DNA of 64,000 nt from Stictocephala bisonia (lineage: Eukaryota > Arthropoda > Insecta > Hemiptera > Membracidae), in NCBI GenBank assembly GCA_035578905.1, contig JAQJVL010000246.1:1-64000 (forward strand), read 5' to 3'. The notes beneath the pieces are model-generated. The model had not been told where the DNA came from. It did no database searches and saw nothing but the letters and a program-made list of their open reading frames with translations. Position numbers and translations under genes: made by a program. This document shows, one piece after another, positions 11,396-22,936 of this stretch; the first letter of the stretch is position 1, and every line of letters begins with the position of its first letter.

Positions 11396-12423
11396 AGAAA
11401 CTAACAGTGCATCATACACATGTTAGTCACTGTAAAACGGACCAATACTACGAATTCAAGGCTATTCAAGTGTCAACTTCCCTTTCATTCTACGGTTTTT
11501 GTTCGTTTTGTAAACGTGTCTTAAAACTATTTACTATTTTATATGTACCAAACAGTATTTGCGTACATTTTGTATTTGAGCTATGGACATTTAGTGCCAT
11601 ATATGTGAAATATTTTTAATTAGTTAAGATATATATGAGTGTATTTAGGCGTTTCCAACATTATTAACATGAAGATTATTTGGTTTTTTTTTAACGAAGG
11701 CCTCTTACAAAAAATACTTTACTAAAATTGGACTCTTATAATTGACTGCCGTATTCAAATTTGTTTAACCTTTAACATGTTTAAGATCAGTTGGAAACTT
11801 GACTTCTCATCCCACCGAACGGTCGCGTGAACGTCTCTTCACTACATAACCTAACTTAACGTAATCTAACCTGTAAAAATTTAAACTATATCTAGTATGC
11901 TTTTCCAAAAGATACATATACATACAAATATTGTAAGATCTATTTGCCCTGGCGGTCCTATTGTGTAAAGGCCTCAATTTTATTGACTTCTATAATATCT
12001 CACTCGTTTGGAAAAAAACTAGGTATTTTAAACAATATTTGAGAAGAAAACTTAATAAATTACATAGGTACGTAATTCAATGCAGGATAATATTATGTTA
12101 AAATAAGATAAATCTGGTTTAGGAGTTGCCATGACAGATCAGCTTTATTGGATAATTCAATAATGGATTTGGTAGACTCATTCCTTTCAACACCAAACCA
12201 GATTAAAAATTAATAATTCAATGCAAAGTGAATCCCTTAGTTTGAAAGGGAAATTATGTCTTGATAAAGTAAAAAAGATTTTAGATTTCACCGTAAATAG
12301 GAATTTATGCATTTTTAAACTTCCAATCATTTTTGTAACAATCAGTATATTTCTGCAAAACATATCTAGTGTATTAAAGCGTTCCAAAATATAAAAATTA
12401 ATTGTTTCCTTTTTTAAGTTAAA
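11396..12423. other. Intergenic, nothing recognised
   Basis: AT-rich. A short cctaac-rich stretch occurs at about 11845-11875. Open frames of 60-78 codons lack any recognisable domain. Confidence 0.4.
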
Positions 12424-12569
12424 TCTTCAACCAGTTCCCGTGGGCTTGTAGACCTATGCGTGAACTTTATTCAACGAGTGAAGTACCGGCCGTTGGCTCA
12501 GTGGGGATTCAAACCTCGGACCTTATCCATCGAAGTCCGAAGCCTTAGCCACGGAGCCACCACATCGTC
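12424..12569 (-). mobile_element. tRNA-derived SINE, family C, copy 2
   Basis: On the minus strand there is an A-box-like 'tggctccgtggctaagg', then a diverged B-box 'aggtttgaatcccc', then 'gagccaacggccggtactt' and 'cactcgttgaataaagttc'. It is closely related to 7365-7496 and in the same orientation. Confidence 0.78.
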
Positions 12570-13029
12570 AATTATGAATAAGAATATATTTATTTTCTCG
12601 AAATTTATACATAAAATACATATAATTACATTTAAACATAAAAAGGTTTCTTCTTAATTGCTCTGTTAACAAAATAAAACTTATACTACTATAACAAAAC
12701 CTTTCATAAATTACATATTTCAAGAAAATACTAGGACCTCCTAAGGCAATGCCTGTTATTTGTTTGTTATCGTTCAATGAATTAAAAGTAGCATTTCAAA
12801 CAAGTAATGATCTCAAATAGTAAATGAAATTGAACGACTTAAAAGTAGATCAAATTGTTTTCCAACATTTTTACCACTTGACATGTGTTCTTACGAGAGT
12901 TCTTGACGAGAGTCTTACAAAAAGACAGCTACTAAAACGTTCACCATAGTTTGTGTACTTATTACATTGTACCATAAAGTATCGTATTATTTCTCAATGG
13001 GAAGGTTTCCATCTCTAAAGTGGAAACAT
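12570..13029. other. Intergenic, nothing recognised
   Basis: No gene or repeat seen. Confidence 0.4.
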
Positions 13030-13434
13030 TCATAAAACGCCGATCGTCAATATATGGGCGAATGAGTGTGAAGAGTGTAGTCATTGTTACTAAATAAAGT
13101 TGACTGTTCCTCAGAGAGAGATATTTATAAATAGCCCAATAGCCATGGCAACTAAGGGACCTACAGCTTTACGTGAAATCCGAACCACGTAGTGTTGGTC
13201 TGATTTTCAGCTTACTGACTAGCCTAACACTCAGTTCTCTTCCATACACAACATCTGTACTTTGACTACCATCCAACATGGACACCCCAGACTCCTCTAG
13301 TAGTGTCCAAGTCAATGGCTACCATTGAGCGGACTCCGTATTGGTATTAAAGAGGACCGAGCATAGAGCCTATCGCCTACTAACCCCTCAACACTTTGTG
13401 CCCAAGTAGCTGGATTACAGCACTGCGCCACCAC
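13030..13434 (-). mobile_element. SINE-like family B, near full-length copy
   Basis: About 405 bp and one of the two most complete copies. Read on the minus strand it starts 'ggtggcgcagtgctgtaa' followed by 'ccagctacttggg', continues through 'ctccgtttaatgg'-like and 'ggggtgtccatgttgg' segments, a T-arm-like 'acgtggttcggatttcacgt', 'gctattgggctatt', and ends at 'gatcggcgttttatg'. The first 20 bases contain a Pol III A-box-like sequence. It also resembles the 5' part of 7SL RNA (see findings). Confidence 0.85.
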
Positions 13435-13504
13435 ATAGCTACTGGATCAGCAGTATCGTTTTATTTACTAATTGGAAAAACCTTGAGATACAAAAACAAG
13501 CTTG

Positions 13505-13560
13505 GTTCAAATTTCATCAAAATCTGTTGAATGGTTCAGGAGATTTGATGACGTCACTCA
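13505..13560 (+). repeat. Short module 'atttcatcaaaatctgtt'
   Basis: 'aatttcatcaaaatctgttg' followed by 'ttcaggagatttgatgacg' recurs inverted at 26965-27035 and partly at 26465-26495. It is a small conserved module of some dispersed element. Its boundaries were not defined. Confidence 0.45.
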
Positions 13561-13711
13561 CTGATATTTATCGAATTGTATACAAAACGATTAGAACAAG
13601 TAAGGAAAGGATTTCAATTTAATATGGATATTTATCAACTGACACCCCAATATAAGATCAGCAAATATGGAACTTGACTGTTTACGTATCTTTACACTTT
13701 ATGAGCACATT

Positions 13712-14155
13712 CAGGGTGGAACAAATATGAAAACGCGTTCACAACAACTTTATTTTTTCCATAGATAATTTTTTTTTTAATTCCAGAAAGTATAATTTTT
13801 TATCATAATAATTAACTCGAACCCGTTAAATAGGTAGAAATACTGTTGTTCAAATTAGTTATTTTGAAATTCAAATGACCGCTACTCTGGAAAGGACTTT
13901 TCGAAGTCCGGTTTGCGGTAATTATTTTAAATTGAATAGACCTTTCATTTGGTACCAAACTCGACCTATGCAAACTATAAAGATTTTCGTTCAACTCCTC
14001 GTGGGCCGCTCTCATGAAAAGATGAAATGTCACCAATGGCGTCCAAACGTATGTTCTTTGTAACTATGATCTTGTACAAGATTTAACTTTTAGCAGTGAA
14101 GTCACAGAAAAGTTGTGAAAGAATTTCCATATTATTTCCACCTTTTATGTATTTT
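13712..14155. mobile_element. MITE-like family G, copy 1
   Basis: About 444 bp with imperfect terminal inverted repeats: the left end 'cagggtggaacaaatatgaa', 'aacgcgttcacaac' pairs with the right end 'gttgtgaaagaatttccata'. An inverted full-length relative is at 49050-49501. Both share the central 'ccgaacttcgg'-type stretch, 'ggtaccaaactcgacct' and 'gttcaactcctcgt' (as the reverse complement in the second copy). The short frames on both strands are not preserved in the second copy. The superfamily is not determined. Confidence 0.72.
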
Positions 14156-14274
14156 TACACTTATGAGATATGTGCCGTTATTATTTATGTAACGTCATTA
14201 AGCACATTAAAGTCTAAAATGTTGTTAAAGTTAATCTGTGAGGAAGGCCATTCATTAACGTAAGACTTAAGTTA

Positions 14275-14400
14275 TTAAGTTTGCGAGGATTAGCAATTCT
14301 TCATCGACTGTCGGTAACTTCACTGACCACAAGCTTTTAGCCGTTACCGCAAGACTAGAGCACTTTCCGTAACTATTAGATAGTTATACATTGTGTACAG
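14275..14400. repeat. Diverged, inverted unit of the 150-bp repeat
   Basis: 'catcgactgtcggtaac' followed by 'gaccacaagcttttagcc' corresponds to the reverse complement of the 1801-2500 unit ('gttgccgacagtcgatgg' and 'ggcgggtaaaagcttg'). It is a single decayed copy. Confidence 0.6.
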
Positions 14401-14671
14401 TCTGGATACTTGAGGTCTGACAGTACGCCATTTCTCTTAATTGGAGCGGAATTCTTCATTGACCAAGTAAATATTGCATTTCTCTGCTTTATGTTCAATA
14501 GGCCTACCTTTTATGTATTAAATTTTCCGTTCAGATTCATCGATTAACATTTCTTATATTAAAAAAGGAGATGCTCGCAGGTAATATATCTCATTCGATA
14601 ACAAATTTATAAACAACATTTTCATTTTATTAATAAATAAAATTGTGTAAACCTCAAAAGAAGAAGCGGAT

Positions 14672-14810
14672 CTTTTCCGTTAATTCACTATCATAACCAT
14701 AACTAAGGTTAACCTAACATGACCTAACATAACCTAACTAAACCTAACATAACCTACACAAACCTAACGTAACATAACCAAAGTAGTGGTAGTGAAATAG
14801 TGGAATAAAG
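14672..14810. mobile_element. MITE-like family H, short copy
   Basis: The ends 'cttttccgttaattcacta' and 'tagtgaaatagtggaataaa' match family H. The interior is a degenerate array of cctaac-like heptamers. It resembles arthropod telomere repeat (ttagg)n only loosely, and the other family H copies carry the same bits, so it is element sequence and not a telomere remnant. Confidence 0.6.
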
Positions 14811-15149
14811 TCCGAAGAAAAAACAGAGGTTGCATCCAATAAATCGTTGAATGTGTGTCGGGTAGTTATTTATCCTCTTTGCCATGTGGGGGCCAACACT
14901 TTGTCAGTCCTTTCCTTTACTCCCCCAAATCCTCAAGGATTAACGTAGTTATTATTGCTTCAGATGTACATTAGTTGAAATATACTCATAACTGCCACTA
15001 GGGCGTACGCTTCGGCCATAACTGAGCGACCTCTGTTTCTTCCTTCTCTGACGTAACACACCATTCGGACCACATTTATTTGGTAATTACAGATGGTGAT
15101 AAGCTAATGTACAGTGCCCATCAGTACCTTTACAATTGCACTTTTTTTT
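14811..15149. other. Intergenic, nothing recognised
   Basis: No gene or repeat identified. Confidence 0.4.
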
Positions 15150-15374
15150 TAAGGAGAGGCCGATCTCCTCCTTAACTTTACTGTGTCCATTCCTCATCGA
15201 CTATTGATATGTGCGAGGAACTTAAATCAGACAGAGTAAGGGGGCGAACCAGTACAGTAGAAGGTGAATATTACTGATAAAATCTTTCAGTCTAGGCCGA
15301 ATTCGAACCAGCGCTATCTCTAACCCAAGCTCAAAGTCCTGACGCCTAAGACCACTCGGCCACCGGCTCGCTCA
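15150..15374 (-). mobile_element. tRNA-Leu/Ser-like SINE, family D, copy 1
   Basis: On the minus strand the head reads 'ccggtggccgagtggtctta' and 'ggcgtcaggac', as in tRNAs with a long variable arm. The B-box 'ctggttcgaattcggcc' follows. The body has 'ttttatcagtaatattcacc' and 'actggttcgcccc'. The same structure recurs at 54108-54338 and 59998-60232, all on the minus strand. The long spacing between boxes fits a leucine or serine tRNA ancestor. Confidence 0.85.
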
Positions 15375-15630
15375 GTGTAGTTTATTTACAGCCTGACTAG
15401 CTCAGGCTGTAAATAATCTATGAATAATAATTCTTTGTTACTATTAACAATTATAATGGAGCTCTTAGGCCTTCGCTCGCAATATAGTAGTCTAAACATG
15501 ACGATTAAAATATAGATTATAGGAGAAAAACACTTGACAGATGTTACTGTTTTTATTTCTTCATTTTGATTAAAGAAATGTACTAAAAGGTACAGTAGTA
15601 TAAGTCAGGTTTTATTTGTTTTCCGAACAG

Positions 15631-18600
15631 AAATATGTAAGGTGTTTAGACATAACGGACATTTATTCAGTATTAGTAAATATGAAAGGTGTTTAGGCAT
15701 AACGGACATTTATTTAGTATTAGTAAATATGTAAGGTGTTTAGGCATAACGGACATTTATTTAGTATTAGTAAATATGTAAGGTGTTTAGGCATAACGGA
15801 CATTTATTCAGTATTAGTAAATATGTAAGGTGTTTAGGCATAACGGACATTTATTCAGTATTAGTAAATATGTAAGGTGTTTAGGCATAACGGACATTTA
15901 TTCAGTATTAGTAAATATGTAAGGTGTTTAGGCATAACGGACATTTATTCAGTATTAGTAAATATGTAAGGTGTTTAGGCATAACGGACATTTATTCAGT
16001 ATTAGTATATATGTAAGGTGTTTAGGCATAACGGACATTTATTCAGTATTAGTAAATATGTAAGGTGTTTAGGCATAACGGACATTTATTTAGTATTAGT
16101 AAATATGTAAGGTGTTTAGGCATAACGGACATTTATTCAGTATTAGTAAATATGTAAGGTGTTTAGGCATAACGGACATTTATTCAGTATTAGTAAATAT
16201 GTAAGGTGTTTAGGCATAACGGACATTTATTCAGTATTAGTAAATATGTAAGGTGTTTAGACATAACGGACATTTATTCAGTATTAGTAAATATGTAAGG
16301 TGTTTAGGCATAACGGACATTTATTCAGTATTAGTAAATATGTAAGGTGTTTAGGCATAACGGACATTTATTCAGTATTAGTAAATATGTAAGGTGTTTA
16401 GGCATAACGGACATTTATTCAGTATTAGTAAATATGTAAGGTGTTTAGGCATAACGGACATTTATTCAGTATTAGTAAATATGTAAGGTGTTTAGGCATA
16501 ACGGACATTTATTCAGTATTAGTAAATATGTAAGGTGTTTAGGCATAACGGACATTTATTCAGTATTAGTAAATATGTAAGGTGTTTAGGCATAACGGAC
16601 ATTTATTCAGTATTAGTAAATATGTAAGGTGTTTAGGCATAACGGAAATTTATTCAGTATTAGTAAATATGTAAGGTGTTTAGGCATAACGGACATTTAT
16701 TCAGTATTAGTAAATATGTAAGGTGTTTAGACATAACGGACATTTATTCAGTATTAGTAAATATGTAAGGTGTTTAGACATAACGGACATTTATTTAGTA
16801 TTAGTAAATATGTAAGGTGTTTAGACATAACGGACATTTATTTAGTATTAGTAAATATGTAAGGTGTTTAGACATAACGGACATTTATTCAGTATTAGTA
16901 AATATGTAAGGTGTTTAGGCATAACGGACATTTATTCAGTATTAGTAAATATGTAAGGTGTTTAGGCATAACGGACATTTATTCAGTATTAGTAAATATG
17001 TAAGGTGTTTAGACATAACGGACATTTATTTAGTATTAGTAAATATGTAAGGTGTTTAGACATAACGGACATTTATTTAGTATTAGTAAATATGAAAGGT
17101 GTTTAGGCATAACGGACATTTATTCAGTATTAGTAAATATGTAAGGTGTTTAGACATAACGGACATTTATTCAGTATTAGTAAATATGTAAGGTGTTTAG
17201 ACATAACGGACATTTATTCAGTATTAGTAAATATGTAAGGTGTTTAGGCATAACGGACATTTATTCAGTATTAGTAAATATGTAAGGTGTTTAGGCATAA
17301 CGGACATTTATTCAGTATTAGTAAATATGTAAGGTGTTTAGACATAACGGACATTTATTCAGTATTAGTAAATATGTAAGGTGTTTAGGCATAACGGACA
17401 TTTATTCAGTATTAGTAAATATGTAAGGTGTTTAGGCATAACGGACATTTATTCAGTATTAGTAAATATGTAAGGTGTTTAGGCATAACGGACATTTATT
17501 CAGTATTAGTAAATATGTAAGGTGTTTAGGCATAACGGACATTTATTCAGTATTAGTAAATATGTAAGGTGTTTAGGCATAACGGACATTTATTCAGTAT
17601 TAGTAAATATGTAAGGTGTTTAGGCATAACGGACATTTATTCAGTATTAGTAAATATGTAAGGTGTTTAGGCATAACGGACATTTATTCAGTATTAGTAA
17701 ATATGTAAGGTGTTTAGGCATAACGGACATTTATTCAGTATTAGTAAATATGTAAGGTGTTTAGGCATAACGGACATTTATTCAGTATTAGTAAATATGT
17801 AAGGTGTTTAGGCATAACGGACATTTATTCAGTATTAGTAAATATGTAAGGTGTTTAGGCATAACGGACATTTATTCAGTATTAGTAAATATGTAAGGTG
17901 TTTAGGCATAACGGACATTTATTCAGTATTAGTAAATATGTAAGGTGTTTAGGCATAACGGACATTTATTCAGTATTAGTAAATATGTAAGGTGTTTAGG
18001 CATAACGGACATTTATTCAGTATTAGTAAATATGTAAGGTGTTTAGGCATAACGGACATTTATTCAGTATTAGTAAATATGTAAGGTGTTTAGGCATAAC
18101 GGACATTTATTCAGTATTAGTAAATATGTAAGGTGTTTAGGCATAACGGACATTTATTCAGTATTAGTAAATATGTAAGGTGTTTAGGCATAACGGACAT
18201 TTATTCAGTATTAGTAAATATGTAAGGTGTTTAGGCATAACGGACATTTATTCAGTATTAGTAAATATGTAAGGTGTTTAGGCATAACGGACATTTATTC
18301 AGTATTAGTAAATATGTAAGGTGTTTAGGCATAACGGACATTTATTCAGTATTAGTATATATGTAAGGTGTTTAGGCATAACGGACATTTATTCAGTATT
18401 AGTAAATATGTAAGGTGTTTAGGCATAACGGACATTTATTCAGTATTAGTATATATGTAAGGTGTTTAGGCATAACGGACATTTAATTAGTATTAGTATA
18501 TATGTAAGGTGTTTAGGCATAACGGACATTTATTCAGTATTAGTATATATGTAAGGTGTTTAGGCATAACGGACATTTATTCAGTATTAGTAAATATGTA

Positions 18601-19628
18601 AGGTGTTTAGGCATAACGGACATTTATTCAGTATTAGTAAATATGTAAGGTGTTTAGGCATAACGGACATTTATTCAGTATTAGTAAGTATGTAAGGTAT
18701 TTAGGCATAACGGACATTTATTCAGTATTAGTAAGTATGTAAGGTATTTAGGCATAACGGACATTTATTCAGTATTAGTAAGTATGTAAGGTGTTTAGGC
18801 ATAACGGACATTTATTCAGTATTAGTAAATATGTAAGGTGTTTAGGCATAACGGACATTTATTCAGTATTAGTAAATATGTAAGGTGTTTAGGCATAACG
18901 GACATTTATTCAGTATTAGTAAATATGTAAGGTGTTTAGGCATAACGGACATTTATTCAGTATTAGTAAATATGTAAGGTGTTTAGGCATAACGGACATT
19001 TATTCAGTATTAGTAAATATGTAAGGTGTTTAGGCATAACGGACATTTATTCAGTATTAGTAAATATGTAAGGTGTTTAGGCATAACGGACATTTATTCA
19101 GTATTAGTAAATATGTAAGGTGTTTAGGCATAACGGACATTTATTCAGTATTAGTAAATATGTAAGGTGTTTAGGCATAACGGACATTTATTCAGTATTA
19201 GTAAATATGTAAGGTGTTTAGGCATAACGGACATTTATTTAGTATTAGTAAATATGTAAGGTGTTTAGACATAACGGACATTTATTCAGTATTAGTAAAT
19301 ATGTAAGGTGTTTAGGCATAACGGACATTTATTCAGTATTAGTAAATATGTAAGGTGTTTAGGCATAACGGACATTTATTTAGTATTAGTAAATATGTAA
19401 GGTGTTTAGGCATAACGGACATTTATTCAGTATTAGTAAATATGTAAGGTGTTTAGGCATAACGGACATTTATTCAGTATTAGTAAATATGTAAGGTGTT
19501 TAGGCATAACGGACATTTATTCAGTATTAGTAAATATGTAAGGTGTTTAGGCATAACGGACATTTATTCAGTATTAGTAAATATGTAAGGTGTTTAGACA
19601 TAACGGACATTTATTCAGTATTAGTAAA
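15631..19628. repeat. Satellite array, 47-bp unit, about 85 copies
   Basis: The unit is 'gtaaggtgtttaggcata', 'acggacatttattcagtatt', 'agtaaatat'. Successive starts (for example 15731 and 15778) are exactly 47 bp apart over about 4.0 kb. Units are nearly identical. The recurrent variants are ggcata/gacata, ttcagt/tttagt, and taaatat/tatatat or taagtat clustered at 18355-18790. No open frame is maintained. A second block of the same unit lies at 21389-21793. Confidence 0.97.
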
Positions 19629-19730
19629 AATTAAATCTTTAGTTCGTTTCCTCGTTCATCATTGAGTTAGTAAAGAAATAACTTATTGGCGGTTTCAACT
19701 ATAGACTGTTTCTGACTAATCACTTGTTCA

Positions 19731-20487
19731 TAGGGATGGAAAAATCAACATATCGTAAACCAAATATCGATAGTATCGAAAGAAAAATATCGAAATATCG
19801 GGTAACTGATATATTGGATTGTAAATGACGTATTTGTTTTAAATTATACACTAACTCTTATGTCATTGCAAAAAATGCATTCATGTTTTGATGTCACTAT
19901 TTAGAATATCTACTGAATGTAAAATTTAAATATATTTATCTACACGAAATAATTCGTGGTCTGTAAAATTGAATGAAAAAATTCAAAATAAGAATAACTA
20001 TACCATTATTTATTGTGTTAATTATAAAATAATAATGTAATAAAATTGTTATTTTTTCACATTAAAAATGCCTATAGGCTTCTTATAAGCAATAAAAATG
20101 AAGCAAATGAATTCACTAGGGCATTTAAATTAGGCATCTTAGAGTCAGCGTTGTCAACTCACACAGAACTTCATTTACCTGTTCCACCCACTGGTCTAGA
20201 ATAAACATTTTAGTGCATTAACCTCTCGCAAACAAATAAATAAAGTTACTTTATTATTTCAATGTATGTTTAGTACGCATGAAAGTCAATATATTTTTTT
20301 TTTTTTTTTATGAAACGATGTTATTCGTGGAGAGGGAATAACGTCACATTATATAGTGATATGATATATCAGGCCAAAATATCGACATTTTCGATATTAT
20401 CGAAAAAAATATCGTTACTAATATATCGATATATCGAAACATATTTATCGATACTTCCAATGTATCGATATATCGTTGCCATCCTTA
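19731..20487. mobile_element. hAT-like non-autonomous element, 757 bp
   Basis: The ends are 'tagggatggaaaaatc' at the left and '...ttgccatcctta' at the right, an inverted pair (left tagggatgg, right ccatcctta). The flanks are 'cttgttca' and 'cttgtgta', an imperfect 8-bp target duplication (6 of 8 match). The subterminal regions are rich in 'tatcgat' motifs on both sides. 8-bp duplications and such short termini are typical of hAT elements. No transposase frame is present. The interior is AT-rich with a T16 run at 20294-20309. Confidence 0.72.
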
Positions 20488-20517
20488 CTTGTGTATCAAA
20501 GTCATAGTACATTTTGA

Positions 20518-21388
20518 AAGGGGTCAGCTAACAACCATCGACTGTTCATTCATCGGGCTGTTAAATAAAGACACTTTCTAAGAAATAGTCGGCCTTGTTT
20601 ATAACAAAGGGGTCAGCTAACAACCACCGACTGTTCATTCATTGGGCTGTTAAATAAAGACACTTTCTAAGAAATAGTCGGCCTTGTTTGTAACAAAGGG
20701 GTCAGCTAACAACCACCGACTGTTCATTCATCGGGCTGTAATAAAGACACTTTCTAAGGAATAGTCGGCCTTGTTTATAACAAAGGGGTCAGCTAACAAC
20801 CACCGACTGTTCATTCATCGGGCTGTTAAATAAAGACACTTTCTAAGGAATAGTCGGCCTTGTTTATAACAAAGGGGTCAGCTAACAACCACCGACTGTT
20901 CATTCATCGGGCTGTTAATAAAGACACTTTCTAAGGAATAGTCGGCCTTGTTTGTAACAAAGGGGTCAGCTAACAACCACCGACTGTTCATTCATCGGGC
21001 TGTTAAATAAAGACACTTTCTAAGGAATAGTCGGCCTTGTTTATAACAAAGGGGTCAGCTAACAACCACCGACTGTTCATTCATCGGGCTGTTAAATAAA
21101 GACACTTTCTAAGGAATAGTCGGCCTTGTTTATAACAAAGGGGTCAGCTAACAACCACCGACTGTTCATTCATCGGGCTGTTAAATAAAGACACTTTCTA
21201 AGGAATAGTCGGCCTTGTTTATAACAAAGGGGTCAGCTAACAACCACCGACTGTTCATTCATCGGGCTGTAATAGACACTTTCTAAGGAATAGTCGGCCT
21301 TGTTTGTAACAAAGGGGTCAGCTAACAACCACCGACTGTTCATTCATCGGGCTGTAATAAAGACACTTTCTAAGGAATAGTCGGCCAC
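20518..21388. repeat. Tandem array, 89-bp unit, about 10 copies (SINE-derived)
   Basis: 'ggggtcagctaacaaccacc' begins at 20520, 20609 and 20698, giving an 89-bp period; some units have small deletions (86-87 bp). The unit's 'gactgttcattcatcgggct', 'gacactttctaagg' and 'aatagtcggccttg' correspond to the 3' half of SINE-like family B as seen inverted at 38290-38370. The array therefore looks like an amplified internal segment of that SINE. Confidence 0.93.
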
Positions 21389-21793
21389 TATTTGTTTAGG
21401 CATAACGGATATTTATTCAGTATTAGTAAATATGTAAGGTGTTTAGGCATAACGGACATTTATTCAGTATTAGTAAATATGTAAGGTGTTTAGGCATAAC
21501 GGACATTTATTCAGTATTAGTAAATATGTAAGGTGTTAAGGCATAACGGACATTTATTCAGTATTAGTAAATATGTAAGGTGTTTAGGCATAACGGACAT
21601 TTATTCAGTATTAGTAAATATGTAAGGTGTTTAGGCATAACGGACATTTATTCAGTATTAGTAAATATGTAAGGTGTTTAGGCATAACGGACATTTATTC
21701 AGTATTAGTAAATATGTAAGGTGTTTAGGCATAACGGACATTTATTCAGTATTAGTAAATATGTAAGGTGTTTAGGCATAACGGACATTTACA
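21389..21793. repeat. 47-bp satellite block inside the 89-bp array, about 8.6 copies
   Basis: The same unit as 15631-19628, entering after 'agtcggccactattt' and leaving into a ~32-bp unique stretch before the 89-bp array resumes at 21826. One unit has gtgttaag for gtgtttag. Confidence 0.95.
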
Positions 21794-21825
21794 TATAACA
21801 AATAATGGAGAACATACAAATAATT

Positions 21826-22010
21826 TGTAACAAAGGGGTCAGCTAACAACCACCGACTGTTCATTCATCGGGCTGTAATAAAGATACTTTCTAAGGAATA
21901 GTCGGCCTTGTTTGTAACAAAGGGGTCAGCTAACAACCACCGACTGTTCATTCATCGGGCTGTAATAAAGACACTTTCTAAGGAATAATCGGCCTTGTTT
22001 GTAACAAAGC
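21826..22010. repeat. 89-bp array resumes, about 2 copies
   Basis: 'aacaaaggggtcagc' begins at about 21830 and again near 21918. The array then runs directly into the SINE-like family B 3' end. Confidence 0.9.
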
Positions 22011-22078
22011 CTACATTCGCTCATCTACTCTCATTACACTCATTCGGTATCCATATTCACCCATATCTTGACGATTGA
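22008..22078 (+). mobile_element. SINE-like family B, 3' end
   Basis: 'cattcgctcatctactctca', 'cactcattcggtatccatat' and 'cccatatcttgacgattgac' form the 3' terminus of family B. It sits immediately after the 89-bp array, showing that the array lies within a SINE copy. Confidence 0.8.
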
Positions 22079-22312
22079 CATTTTAAGAATATATAAACTA
22101 CCTGTTTGCCTTAAATAACGATTGTTGTCCAGTGTTACATTTGTAGGCCTATACAAGAATCGTGAACGCCAACGAGATGTTTCTGATTCTTAATGGCCTT
22201 ATTATAGAATACTGCTTCAAGTTATTACAGCCAACAATAATTGCCTACGTATATTATTCCAAAACTGTATGGGGTCGAATATGTTCAAAAGTGGTATAGC
22301 TACTATCTCAAT

Positions 22313-22845
22313 AAATGGTTCCAAAGAATTGGCACATAGGCTACTTTCCTCCATATTAAACACTAAAAAGTCAAAACGTTGAAAATTACCAGTTTGATTC
22401 CCAAATATGGTTTTTTGCCATAACTCAAAAACTAGTCAAGTTAGAGACATACAGTTTTTATAAAAGTACTTTAAATTGTAATTTACATCTATCCTAACAT
22501 TTTAATAAAAGTCGTTAGAGGAGTTTTTGAGAAAATTCCATTTTTGTGTGTTTTTTGCCCATAAAAGTAAAAAGATTTTAAAAAGTTCAAAATAGTTTGG
22601 AGATATTGGCTAAATAAACTTACATAACAAATTTGATAAAAATTGATCGACCCATTTGGTCTCCAGCGAATTGCACAAACACACAGATAGACACACATAC
22701 GGACAGACATCAACAATTTTTTCGAAAAACCCATTTTTTTGGGTTCAGAGGACCCTACAATGAATTTTTAGACCGACTTAAATTTTTTTTTTACGATCAC
22801 AATACTTTCTCTATGCTAACGCATATGAGAGAGAATAAAAATAAT
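22313..22845 (-). repeat. Dispersed repeat family A, copy 3 (inverted)
   Basis: Reverse complement of the 446-1005 repeat, with 'aattaccagtttgattccca', 'atttggtctccagcgaatt' and 'acgatcacaatactttctct'. The two opposing short frames here are incidental. Confidence 0.82.
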
Positions 22846-22936
22846 AAGTTTTAACTAAAATTGCTTGCTGTAATCGAATTCTGAGTAAATTTTCAAAACA
22901 AACGTTAATTAAAATATTGATTTAATACTTAATTTT

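Noticed and set aside
14700..14790. Interstitial telomere repeat
   Set aside because: Heptamers are degenerate, not (ttagg)n, and the same bits occur in other family H copies.
15631..22010. CRISPR array
   Set aside because: Units are contiguous near-identical tandem copies without unique spacers, and the sequence is eukaryotic.
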